Shown here: positions 18,399 through 26,411 of the stretch, in pieces
Layout of the letters: each line of letters starts with the position of its first letter
Numbering within the stretch: the stretch's first letter is position 1
Assembly (NCBI RefSeq): GCF_022829405.1
Contig: NZ_JAKSXW010000091.1
Coordinates: 1-42,837, forward strand
Origin: Methylobacterium sp. J-076
Lineage (GTDB): Bacteria > Pseudomonadota > Alphaproteobacteria > Rhizobiales > Beijerinckiaceae
Reading direction: 5' to 3'
Length of the DNA: 42,837 bases
Position numbers and translations under genes: made by a program
The notes under the pieces: generated by a model
Seen by the model: the letters and a program-made list of their open reading frames with translations, nothing else
Databases searched by the model: none
What the model was told of the DNA's origin: nothing

Positions 18399-19348
18399 GC
18401 GATCCTCGCATCGTTGGACGAATGTGAACGATAGGCGCGACGACGGGCGACCGGCACGGTCTTCCTGCGCGAGAGCAGGACGATCAGCAGTCCCGTGACG
18501 GCCCCGAGGCCCGCCATCATGAAGAGGATGGGGGTGGCCTTGGGAAAGACGCTGCCGAGCGGCAGGCTCGCGGGTCCGAGCAGGCGCACGTCGGCGTCGG
18601 CCAGGGCGTTGTCGGGGATGGTGCCGAAGCGCATCCCCGCCTCCGCGGCCATGATCTCGGTCTGGAGTCCCGCGAGGCGGCTCTCCCGGTAGACGCCCCG
18701 CCGCAGCTCCCGGGAGATCACGCCCCGCAGCCGGTACACGGCGTAGGCCGCGCCGATCGAGTTCACGACCCGCGCCGCCTGCTGGGCGCTGTAGGCCCGG
18801 TAGGAGATCTCGATCACGTAGGACAGGCCGAGCCGGCGCGAGCGGACGCGCCCCTTGAACACGTTGAAGGCCTGGGTCGAATCCTGGGCAGGCGTCACCA
18901 GCCGCTCGAACTGATCGACTTTGCCGCTGAGATAGGCCCACACGCCGTCCACCCCCTCGCGGATCTCGGGGGCTTCGGCGAGTTTCAGGGCCTGGAAGAC
19001 GCGGAAGAGCAGCTGCTCGGAGCGCAGCACGTGCAGCTCCGTCTCGCACTGGACGCCGTCGATCATCAGCTGCTGGTAGCGCCGCAGGTTCTCGGGTCCG
19101 TCGTTCACGACGACCCGCGGCTGCAGGAGGACCTGCGTGGTGGCGATGTAATCCGGCCGCAGCAGCTTCGCGTAGACCGCCCCGCACCCGACGAACAGCA
19201 ATATCCAGAGCGTCAGGAACGGAAGGTTCCGGCGCAGGTGGGCGAGCGTCGCCACGATGTTCGCCGACACGTCCGGGACCGGGCGCTGGCCCGCCCAGAA
19301 GGGAGACGATGCCCCCGTGGAGCCGGTGCCGGAACGGGCGTCCATCAT
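18395..19348 (-). CDS. Short Wzz/GumC-like chain-length regulator without kinase domain
   Basis: 317 residues from tandem ATGs at 19348/19345 (MMDARSGTGSTG). It has TM1 (FLTLWILLFVGCGAVYAKLL, about 43-62), the Wzz-family YIATTQVLLQPR directly after it, a periplasmic helical domain with LGLSYVIEISYRAYSAQQAARVVNSIGAAY, the RLLGPASLPLGSVFPKA proline segment, and TM2 (ILFMMAGLGAVTGLLIVLL) followed by a basic tail. The layout is that of polysaccharide co-polymerases lacking the cytoplasmic kinase. It would set EPS chain length with the Wzc-like protein. First gene of the Wzz, ExoF, Wzy operon, behind a 530-base regulatory region. Confidence 0.88.
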   Translation of the reverse strand: MMDARSGTGSTGASSPFWAGQRPVPDVSANIVATLAHLRRNLPFLTLWILLFVGCGAVYAKLLRPDYIATTQVLLQPRVVVNDGPENLRRYQQLMIDGVQCETELHVLRSEQLLFRVFQALKLAEAPEIREGVDGVWAYLSGKVDQFERLVTPAQDSTQAFNVFKGRVRSRRLGLSYVIEISYRAYSAQQAARVVNSIGAAYAVYRLRGVISRELRRGVYRESRLAGLQTEIMAAEAGMRFGTIPDNALADADVRLLGPASLPLGSVFPKATPILFMMAGLGAVTGLLIVLLSRRKTVPVARRRAYRSHSSNDARIA

Positions 19349-19878
19349 CGCGTCGCGCCGTCGGTGACGCCCCCGGGCATGGCGCCCGCTCTCACGGCCC
19401 CTCCCCGCGCGCTCCGGGACGGCGGGCCCCCGCTCCCCCGGCCGAGCACCGCCGCGCCATTCCGCGCCCCCGATAACCAGAAGTGGACAACCGCATCGCA
19501 CATGGAGTCCTCCCGGTTCGCTGTTTCGAGGTCGTATCGGCACGGTCACGGCCGACGCGTGGACAGACTATCACAACGGGCTCCGGAAATCGTCCGGTGC
19601 GATGGCGGTTCACGCGTGGGGCGGACCGTTCACGGGCGCGCGGTGGCCCGGAGGCGGACACGTCCGGATGGGTCGATCCGTCTCCGGCCCCCGGCCTCGC
19701 AGGGCCCCCCGCCGGGGGCCGCCGGCACCGGGCGGCCCCACCGGTTTCGCCGGCCCGGCAAGGCCTGTGTGCATTGCAATATGGAGGGCATGGGATAGCC
19801 CCATCTCTGGATTGTGACAACCTTCTCGATACAACTTTTCAAGAGCGGGGGCCGCCCCGGCCGCCGCGTTTGCCGTAC
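19349..19878. other. Regulatory gap upstream of the Wzz-ExoF-Wzy operon
   Basis: 530 bases between flippase copy 2 (stop 19879) and the Wzz-like start. I see no credible gene. It carries one copy of the roughly 33-bp element listed at 19755-19781. The middle part (19480-19600) is less GC-rich and could hold the promoter. Confidence 0.5.
19755..19781. promoter_or_regulatory. Conserved EPS upstream element, copy A
   Basis: The core GTGCATTGCAATA (19769-19781) is preceded by GGCCCGGCAAGGCC. The same core with nearly the same GC-rich lead-in recurs at 24321-24352. The core contains TGC-N3-GCA and the palindrome ATTGCAAT. It lies about 420 bases upstream of the Wzz-like start. Confidence 0.55.
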
Positions 19879-21666
19879 TCAGCCGCGCTTCTTGACGATG
19901 TCGCCCATCGCGCCCTTCAGGAATGCCAGCTCGCTCCCGAGGTTGCGCCCGTCGATGGCGAACATCGCCACCACGTAGCTCGCGGCCGCCGTGGCGATGG
20001 CGGCGCTGAGCGCGGGAATACTGTTGCCGGTGAAATTGAGGATGCTCCAGCAGACGACGCCGCTGAACACGCTGGCGAAGAACGGCCCCGCCAGATCCTG
20101 GGCGACCGCCCGCAGGCGCGCGCCCGCGAATCGCCTGGCGAACACGAAGACCGACGCCGCGAAGACCACGTTGGAGAGGGTGACGAGCGAGACCGCCTGC
20201 CAGGCGGGCAGGAAATGCCCCGACGCCACCGCGGCGACCCGGCCGGCCCCGAGGATGATCGTCGTCGCGAAGAAGGTCTTGTTGGCGTTGAGGGCCAGGA
20301 GCAGGGCCGTGCCCATGGAGGCCGTGGCGGCGATGGCGTATCCGGGCGCGAGGAGCCGGAGGAAGACCCCCGCTTCGAGCCATTTCGGGTCGAGCACCTG
20401 CGCCATGACGTCGGCGCTGGCCGCCGCCAGGACCGCCGCCATGGGGAACGTGACGAAGGCCATGAAGCGGCAGACCTTGTAATAGAGCGTGAGCAGGCGC
20501 TCCCGCTCCTCGCCGAGGGTCTGGGCATAGAGCGCCGACCAGCTCGGGTTGCTGAAGGCCTCGAACAGGAACCGCGGCACTTGGTTGGCGAAGTTGTAGG
20601 CGCCGAGGGTCGCCGGCCCGAAGGCGTTGCCGAACAGCAGGTTCTCCCCGAAGCGGAGCCCGAGGTCGGCGACCCGCCCGCCCATGAGGATGCCGCCGGA
20701 GGTCAGGTGGCTCCGGATCGCCGAGGGGCGGAACACCGCCTGCGGCCGCTCGAAGGCGTAGCAGTTCAGGATGATCGCCCGGATCACGTAGCCGGTCATG
20801 TATTGGAAGGCGAGGCTCTTGGCGCCGAAGCCGAGCAGCCCCAGGCCGACCGCGCAGAGGGCGCTGGTGACGACCGAGATCAGGTCCGCGATGGAACAGG
20901 AGACGAGGTTTCCGCTCCGGATCAGCCGCGCCACGGGCAGTACCGAGAGGGTCAGGAACGGGAAGCTCACCGCCAGGATCAGCATGATGGTCTTGAGCTG
21001 CGGCTCGGACGAGATGAGCGCGAGCACGTAGCCGCTCCCGGCGACGGTCAGCGACAGGCCGATTCCGGAGGCCATCAGGACCCAGAACGCCGTCGACCAG
21101 ATCACCGGGGAGTTGGTCTGGTCCCGGGCCAGCGACAGGCCCACGCCCCCGTCGGCGATCACCGCCAGGAAGGCGACGACGGGGATGGCGAGGGCGTAGA
21201 TCCCGAACTCCCGCGGTCCCAGCAGGTGCGCCATGACGGGCAGCAGGGCGAGCTGGATGGCGATCTTCACGAGGCTGACCGTACTGCCGGCCCCGATATT
21301 CCTCAGGAAGGTCTTGGTGCGGACCGGGGGATGACCGGCGGGCCCGGTATCGGGCTCCGGCCCTGCCGCCACGGCGGCCTCCGGGGCCAGATCCTGCGTG
21401 ATCGAGACGGGCCCCTGCGCGACGGCGAGCTGGCTCTCCCGCAGGAGGAACTCGCCCTCGACCCGGGCGATCGCCGTCTCAAGGTTCTGAAGCGGCGCGT
21501 CGCCGCCGCGGGGGTAGCCCGGCCTGTCCGGCCATGCGGGATGGATCAACGACTTCCGAGCGTAATCATAGACGTCGCGCCGGATTGCAGGCGTCGTGTC
21601 TCCGATGGACTCTATCGTGTTCCGAATAATGATATCAAATCTGTCAACTAAATGGTCACGAGACAT
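19879..21666 (-). CDS. Wzx-type polysaccharide flippase, copy 2, with N-terminal cytoplasmic extension
   Basis: 595 residues. The C-terminal 480 residues are a multi-pass flippase paralogous to copy 1 (IAIQLALLPVMAHLLGPREFGIYALAIPVVAF, ADGGVGLSLARDQTN, WSTAFW, YNFANQVPRFLFEAFSNPSWSALYAQ). The first ~115 residues are soluble and not part of the family: DRFDIIIRNTIESIGDTTPAIRRDVYDYARKSL, then a helical EGEFLLRESQLAV and a disordered linker. The R-x-x-V-Y-x-x-AR piece resembles N-terminal segments of other rhizobial cytoplasmic proteins, but I cannot assign a function. It likely exports the lipid-linked repeat. ATG at 21666 lies in AT-rich DNA. It is isolated from the next upstream gene by 363 bases. 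Confidence 0.9.
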   Translation of the reverse strand: MSRDHLVDRFDIIIRNTIESIGDTTPAIRRDVYDYARKSLIHPAWPDRPGYPRGGDAPLQNLETAIARVEGEFLLRESQLAVAQGPVSITQDLAPEAAVAAGPEPDTGPAGHPPVRTKTFLRNIGAGSTVSLVKIAIQLALLPVMAHLLGPREFGIYALAIPVVAFLAVIADGGVGLSLARDQTNSPVIWSTAFWVLMASGIGLSLTVAGSGYVLALISSEPQLKTIMLILAVSFPFLTLSVLPVARLIRSGNLVSCSIADLISVVTSALCAVGLGLLGFGAKSLAFQYMTGYVIRAIILNCYAFERPQAVFRPSAIRSHLTSGGILMGGRVADLGLRFGENLLFGNAFGPATLGAYNFANQVPRFLFEAFSNPSWSALYAQTLGEERERLLTLYYKVCRFMAFVTFPMAAVLAAASADVMAQVLDPKWLEAGVFLRLLAPGYAIAATASMGTALLLALNANKTFFATTIILGAGRVAAVASGHFLPAWQAVSLVTLSNVVFAASVFVFARRFAGARLRAVAQDLAGPFFASVFSGVVCWSILNFTGNSIPALSAAIATAAASYVVAMFAIDGRNLGSELAFLKGAMGDIVKKRG

Positions 21667-22029
21667 TCTTGATTCGCATATGGTCGGCCGCAGAGTAGCC
21701 CGCCAGGGCGAACGCGTCGCCCCCGTATCGGGCGCGGTGAAGGGGATGCCGGGGACGGGGACCGCGTCCCCCGGCCGTCCGCGGGGCGGACGCCCGACCA
21801 GGACCCCGGGACGCGTCGGGCGGGCCCGCCTCCCGCCGCTCCGGCTTGCTCGCCACCGCCCGCCGCCAGGGTCAGCGGTGGGGTGTGAGGCGCGAACGGT
21901 GGGTCGCGGTCATGGCCAGTTCCCCGAGAGCGGCGTCGCGCCTTGCATCCTTCGGCTTAACGCCGACCGGCCCGCCCCCTGGCCTCACGAATGCGTGAGC
22001 GGCCCGAGCGAGGCATGGGCCTGCGGCCC
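21667..22029. other. Gap between GT4 and flippase copy 2
   Basis: 363 bases without a gene call. An inverted repeat, CCACCGC (21853-21859) and GCGGTGG (21875-21881), could end GT4 transcription, but it lacks a T-run. AT-richer sequence at 21600-21690 overlaps the flippase start. Confidence 0.45.
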
Positions 22030-23205
22030 TCACCCAAATGCCGGGCGTTTGGTGTTGCGCAGCACCGTCCCGCCCTCGCCCGCCGCCGGGCCGGCTTCGG
22101 GGATCGCCTGCCCGTAGGCCTTGGCCCAGGCATCACCGATGGCCTCGCGCATCTGGCGCTCGAACCGGGCCGGATTGAACTGGCGGGCGTGGAGCACGAT
22201 GTCGGCCGGGTCCAGGGTCAGGCGCTCCAGGCGGTCGATCGCGTCGATCAGGGCGTCCTCGCTCTGCTCGTCGAAGAACACGCCGGTGCGCCCGTCCACC
22301 ACCGTCTCGGTGGCGCCACCGCGGCCGAAGGCGACCACGGGGCGGCCGCTGGCCATCGCCTCCACGGGCACGATCCCGAAATCCTCCTCGCCGGGGAAGA
22401 TCAGGCCGCGGGCCCGGGCGTAGTGGTGGCGCAGCTGCGCGAAGGGCTGGGAGCCGAGCATCTCCACGGTCGGCCCGGCGAGCGCCCGCAGCTCGGCCAG
22501 CATCTCGCCGCCGCCGATCACCACGAGGCGCCGGCCCGTCCTGTTGAAGGCGCGCACGGCAATGTCGGGCCGCTTGTAGCGGACGAGCTCGCCCACCATC
22601 AGGTAGTAGTCGCCGACCTCCCCGGGGGCCACCGGCGCGAAGGCGTCGATGTCGACCGGCGGGTGGACCACCCCCGAATCCCGCCGGTAGTACCGGCGGA
22701 TGCGCGCGGCCACCGTGCTGGAATTGGCCACGAACCGGTCGACCCGGGCGGCGGAGCTCTCGTCCCACAGCCGCAGGTAATGGGTCAGCAGGGGCATCGA
22801 CAGCTTGGCCAGGGGCCCCGCCCCCTCGCGGTAATCGTGGTACATGTTCCAGATGTACCGCATCGGGGAATGGCAATAGCAGACATGCACCGCCCCCTCG
22901 GGCGGGATGATGCCCTTGGCCGGGCCGGATTCGCTGCTGATGATCAGGTCGTAGCCGCGCAGGTCGAGCTGCTCCAGCGCCAGCGGCATCAGCGGCAGGT
23001 ACGACTTGTACATCCGCGACGCCCGCGGAAGCTTGGCGATGAACGAGGTCTTGATCGTGTGCCGGCGCAGGTCCTCGGTGAGGATCTCCGGCACCACCAC
23101 ATGGGTGAAGATGTCGGCCTCGGGATACATCCGGGCGAGGGCTTCGAGGACCTTCTCGCCGCCACGCATCCCCACCAGCCAGTAGTGGATGATCGCGACG
23201 CGCAT
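22030..23205 (-). CDS. Glycosyltransferase family 4 (WbaZ-like, probable mannosyltransferase)
   Basis: 391 residues. The N-terminus MRVAIIHYWLVGMRGGEKVLEAL is the GT4 glycine loop. The middle has SYLPLMPLALEQLDLRGYDLIISSESGPAKGIIPPEGAVHVCYCHSPMRYIWNMYHDY and FVANSSTVAARIRRYYRRDSGVVHPPVD, closely matching WbaZ-type enzymes that use GDP-mannose. The C-terminal half has YYLMVGELVRYKRPDIAVRAF and the E-x7-E motif in PGEEDFGIVPVEAMASGRPVVAFGRGGATETV. About 20 C-terminal residues are disordered. It is cytoplasmic and extends the lipid-linked oligosaccharide. It stands between exoY (205 bases upstream) and flippase copy 2. The mannose call is family-based inference. Confidence 0.93.
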   Translation of the reverse strand: MRVAIIHYWLVGMRGGEKVLEALARMYPEADIFTHVVVPEILTEDLRRHTIKTSFIAKLPRASRMYKSYLPLMPLALEQLDLRGYDLIISSESGPAKGIIPPEGAVHVCYCHSPMRYIWNMYHDYREGAGPLAKLSMPLLTHYLRLWDESSAARVDRFVANSSTVAARIRRYYRRDSGVVHPPVDIDAFAPVAPGEVGDYYLMVGELVRYKRPDIAVRAFNRTGRRLVVIGGGEMLAELRALAGPTVEMLGSQPFAQLRHHYARARGLIFPGEEDFGIVPVEAMASGRPVVAFGRGGATETVVDGRTGVFFDEQSEDALIDAIDRLERLTLDPADIVLHARQFNPARFERQMREAIGDAWAKAYGQAIPEAGPAAGEGGTVLRNTKRPAFG

Positions 23206-23410
23206 GGAAGTCCTCCGGGCAGCAGGGGGGAGCCTCGCAGGCGCGCGCCGGACCGGTGGCCGGAACGGGCGACGCCCTGGGGGCTCCGAAAAGCGAAGCC
23301 ACGGCTTGCGGCTTGGCGCCCGCCGTGACCTCGTGGATCAAACATATAGCGGGACGGAGATACTACACAATCGCGCGATAGGATAAATTAAAAGAGCGTT
23401 AATCTGGAGA

Positions 23411-24115
23411 TCAGTACGAACCCTTGACCAAGAAGACCGCCGGGACCGTGCGAAGAATGATGACCATATCGCCGGCAAAGCTGCGCGACTCGACGTATTG
23501 GCGGTCCAGCCGGACGCGTTCGGCATAGCTGGTGTCGGAGCGTCCGCTCACCTGCCATGCCCCGGTCAGGCCCGGCCGCACGGCGAAGTAGGCGGAGGCC
23601 GCCTCGCCGTACTTCTCGACCTCGGCCTGCACGATCGGCCGGGGGCCGACGAGGCTCATCTCGCCCCTTGCGACGTTGATCAGCTGCGGCAGCTCGTCGA
23701 GGCTCGACTTCCGCAGCAGGTGCCCGATGGCGGTGATCCGCGGGTCGTCCTTCAGCTTGTGCGTCCGGTTCCATTCCGCCAGGGCGGCCGGGTTCTCGGC
23801 GAGGTGGCGCTTGAGGATCGCGTCGCCGTCGATCCGCATGGAGCGGAACTTCAAGCACCCGAAGAACGTCTCATGCCGGCCGAGGCGGCGATGACTGTAG
23901 AAGGGCGAGCCCCCGTCCACCGCCCAGATGGTCAGCGCGACCAGCAGGAAGAGGGGCGCCAGGAGGAGCAGGCACGTCACCGCGACGCTCAGGTCGAAGG
24001 CGCGCTTGAGCGCCCTGTCGACGATCTGGCCCAGACCAAACCGGCCCTTCGTCCGTGCGACCGTGGACGGCGCCTTGGAGCGCAGCACGGCAAGGGGCAG
24101 GTTGTGATGCAGCAT
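23411..24115 (-). CDS. exoY: Undecaprenyl-phosphate sugar phosphotransferase (ExoY/WbaP family)
   Basis: 234 residues, about the length of ExoY. It transfers sugar-1-phosphate (glucose or galactose type) from a UDP-sugar to undecaprenyl phosphate and so starts repeat-unit synthesis. A basic stretch and one membrane helix (LSVAVTCLLLLAPLFLLVALTIW, about 42-65) precede the catalytic block: GSPFYSHRRLGRHETFFGCLKFRSM, DPRITAIGHLLRKSSLDELPQLINVARGEMSLVGPRP (the KxSLDELPQ-N-V-G-MSLVGPRP signature), and RPGLTGAWQVSGRSDTSYAERV. The ribosome site GAGGGAAG lies just upstream of ATG 24115. It heads the left-going EPS genes, with regulatory element copy B about 205-240 bases upstream. Confidence 0.94.
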   Translation of the reverse strand: MLHHNLPLAVLRSKAPSTVARTKGRFGLGQIVDRALKRAFDLSVAVTCLLLLAPLFLLVALTIWAVDGGSPFYSHRRLGRHETFFGCLKFRSMRIDGDAILKRHLAENPAALAEWNRTHKLKDDPRITAIGHLLRKSSLDELPQLINVARGEMSLVGPRPIVQAEVEKYGEAASAYFAVRPGLTGAWQVSGRSDTSYAERVRLDRQYVESRSFAGDMVIILRTVPAVFLVKGSY

Positions 24116-24674
24116 TCTGCTTCCCTCTCTGGCACAGCCAAGGACGTCAAGTTTTCACGAGATATTAAATTTTGAATGGCAGATTGCGTTGCACAACTCA
24201 AGTTCGATGATCGGGCACTTTGCCTAATTTTTTCGATTCTGAGTATGGAACCCTTTTGGGGGGTTCGATTTCAAGGACTAAATTCTTCAAGGGGTTAGGC
24301 CCGTCGGCGCGCAGCGTCCGGCCCGCGCAACGCCCTTGGTGCATTGCAATAATCCGGCGCCGTTCCGGCCCCGCCGGCCCCCCTCGGCCGCTGCCTCGAA
24401 AACCGCCATGGAAATAATTCTGCCCCCCTGACGGTCGGGGCCGGGGGCGCGTGGCATTCTACGTAGACGGCCCGTCCCGCCGGTCCGGCGGCGCCACGCC
24501 TCCCGCCAAGGTGCCGCAATTGAGTCGCGGGGCGGCCATGGCGGCGACGCAGACATTGTTAATCACCCCCGAGCATGGTCCCGATACGGGGAGGACCGGG
24601 TCGATGGACCGGACCTCCAAGTAATCGTCCGAGCATTCGATCCACGCCGCCACGCTCAGCGAGTCGCGATCCCG
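24116..24674. other. Divergent control region between exoY and prsD-like gene
   Basis: 559 bases. Positions 24120-24300 are AT-rich. GAACCC (24248-24253) and GGGTTC (24261-24266) can form a short hairpin or operator. Element copy B lies at 24321-24352. No coding frame is convincing. Confidence 0.55.
24321..24352. promoter_or_regulatory. Conserved EPS upstream element, copy B
   Basis: GGCCCGCGCAACGCCCTTG is followed by the core GTGCATTGCAATA (24339-24351), the same core as copy A at 19769. Both copies have the same orientation and both lie upstream of left-going EPS genes. Copy B is also 320 bases upstream of the right-going prsD-like gene. Confidence 0.55.
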
Positions 24675-26411
24675 ATGACAGGCAGCCCTTCCACGCTGGC
24701 CTCGGCGCTCGAGCGCTGCCGCCTGGCGTTCATCGGCGTGGCGTGCATGAGCGCGCTGGTGAACGTGCTCTACCTCACCGGCTCGTTCTTCATGCTGGAG
24801 GTCTACGACCGGGTGATCCCGAGCCGGTCGGTGCCGACCCTCGTCGGCCTGTGCGTGCTGGCCCTCATGCTCTACGCCATCCAGGGCCTGCTGGAGGCGA
24901 TCCGCGCCCGGGTGCTGGTGCGCATCGGCATGGCGCTGGACGAATCCCTGAGCGGGCGCGTGTTCGACGTCACCGTCCGCGCCCCCCTCCGGGGCGGCCT
25001 CGGCGGCGACGGGGGGATGCCCCTGCGCGACCTCGACCAGTTGCGCGCCTTCCTCGCGGGCGGCGGCCCGCCCGCCCTGTTCGACCTGCCGTGGATGCCG
25101 GTCTACCTCGCCATCTGCTTCCTGTTCCATCCGCTGATCGGCGTGGCGGCGATCTTCGGCATGCTCGTGCTGGTGGCGGTCACGCTCCTCAACGACCGGG
25201 CGACGCGCCGCCCGACGATCCAGTCGGCCGTGCATGCCCAGAAGCGCCACGCCCTCGCCGAGGTCTCCCGCCGCAACGCGGAGGCGCTCGCCGCCCTCGG
25301 GATGCAGGGGCGCCTCGGCCTGCGCTGGGCCCTCGTCAACCGCGAGTACGGCCTCGCCCAGCAGCGGGCGTCCGATGCGGTGGGCGGGTTCGGCGCCCTG
25401 TCCAAGGTGTTCCGCACCGCCCTGCAATCGGGGGTGCTGGCCCTCGGCGCGTGGCTGGTGATCCACAACGAGGCCACGGGCGGCATCATCATCGCCTCCT
25501 CGATCCTCGTCTCCCGCGCCCTCGCCCCGGCCGAGCTCGCCATCGCCCACTGGAAGAGCTTCGCCGCCGCCCGGCAGAGCTGGCGCCGCCTGTCCGACCT
25601 GTTCGCCCGCCTGCCCGAGGCCCCCCGGCCGCACGCCCTGCCCGCCCCCACCCGGCAGCTCACGGTGGAGGCCCTCGCCGTCTCCCCGCCCGGCCCCCGG
25701 CGGATCGTGGTGCAGGACGCGACCTTCGCCCTCTCCGCCGGCCAGGGCCTGGGGGTGATCGGGCCGAGCGCCTCGGGCAAGTCCTCCCTCGCCCGGGCGC
25801 TGGTGGGCATCTGGACGCCCGTTCACGGGCAGGTCCGCCTCGACGGCGCGGCCCTCGACCAATGGTCGAGCGAGGCGCTGGGGGCCCATCTCGGCTTCCT
25901 GCCGCAGGAGGTCGAGCTGTTCCCCGGCACGGTGGCCGAGAACATCGCCCGGTTCGAGGCCGGGGCACAGCCCGAACGCGTCCTGGCCGCGGCGAAGGCG
26001 GCCTGCGTCCACGAGCTGATCCTGCGCCTGCCCGAGGGCTACGACACGGCGATCGGCGAGAACGGCGCCGGCCTCTCCGCCGGCCAGCGCCAGCGCATCG
26101 GGCTCGCCCGCGCCCTGTACCGCGACCCGTTCCTCGTGGTCCTCGACGAGCCCAACTCCAACCTCGACGCCGAGGGCGAGGCCGCCCTCACCGAGGCGAT
26201 CCTCGGGGTGCGCCGCCGGGGCGGCATCTGCGTGGTGATCGCCCACCGGCCGAGCGCCCTGGCCGCCCTCGACCGGGTGCTGGTGCTGGCGGAGGGCCGG
26301 GTCCAGGCCTTCGGGCCCAAGGACGAGGTGCTGAAGCATGTCCTGCGCCCCGCGCAGGTGCCCGTCCCCGGCCAGGCCCCGGCCGTCGCGAACCTGCGTG
26401 AGAGCGCGTGA
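24675..26411 (+). CDS. prsD: Type I secretion ABC transporter, PrsD/PrtD-like permease-ATPase
   Basis: 578 residues, normal for the PrtD/PrsD class without a peptidase domain. The membrane half (about 1-300) begins with FIGVACMSALVNVLYLTGSFFMLEVYDRVIPSRSVPTL, the hallmark of this class. The nucleotide-binding half has Walker A GPSASGKSSL (about 363-372), Q-loop FLPQEVELFPGTVAENI, signature LSAGQRQRIGLARALY, Walker B FLVVLDEPNSNLD and the H-loop IAHRPSAL. It drives one-step export of unfolded proteins with C-terminal signals, with an adaptor and a TolC-type outer membrane channel (not in this window). In rhizobia PrsDE exports EPS glycanases and adhesins, so the signal-less GH16 enzyme at the left edge is a candidate cargo. 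Stop TGA overlaps the next ATG by one base. Confidence 0.93.
   Translation: MTGSPSTLASALERCRLAFIGVACMSALVNVLYLTGSFFMLEVYDRVIPSRSVPTLVGLCVLALMLYAIQGLLEAIRARVLVRIGMALDESLSGRVFDVTVRAPLRGGLGGDGGMPLRDLDQLRAFLAGGGPPALFDLPWMPVYLAICFLFHPLIGVAAIFGMLVLVAVTLLNDRATRRPTIQSAVHAQKRHALAEVSRRNAEALAALGMQGRLGLRWALVNREYGLAQQRASDAVGGFGALSKVFRTALQSGVLALGAWLVIHNEATGGIIIASSILVSRALAPAELAIAHWKSFAAARQSWRRLSDLFARLPEAPRPHALPAPTRQLTVEALAVSPPGPRRIVVQDATFALSAGQGLGVIGPSASGKSSLARALVGIWTPVHGQVRLDGAALDQWSSEALGAHLGFLPQEVELFPGTVAENIARFEAGAQPERVLAAAKAACVHELILRLPEGYDTAIGENGAGLSAGQRQRIGLARALYRDPFLVVLDEPNSNLDAEGEAALTEAILGVRRRGGICVVIAHRPSALAALDRVLVLAEGRVQAFGPKDEVLKHVLRPAQVPVPGQAPAVANLRESA

Noticed and set aside
19769..19781. Sigma-54 promoter
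   Set aside because: The TGG/TGC-like bases near the shared element do not have the GG-N10-GC spacing required.
19483..21651. A 722-codon plus-strand frame opposite flippase copy 2
   Set aside because: Shadow of the flippase gene, with low-complexity Arg/Glu/Gly composition.
24459..26339. A 626-codon minus-strand frame opposite the type I secretion ABC gene
   Set aside because: Shadow frame without any domain. The plus strand has Walker A, signature and Walker B.
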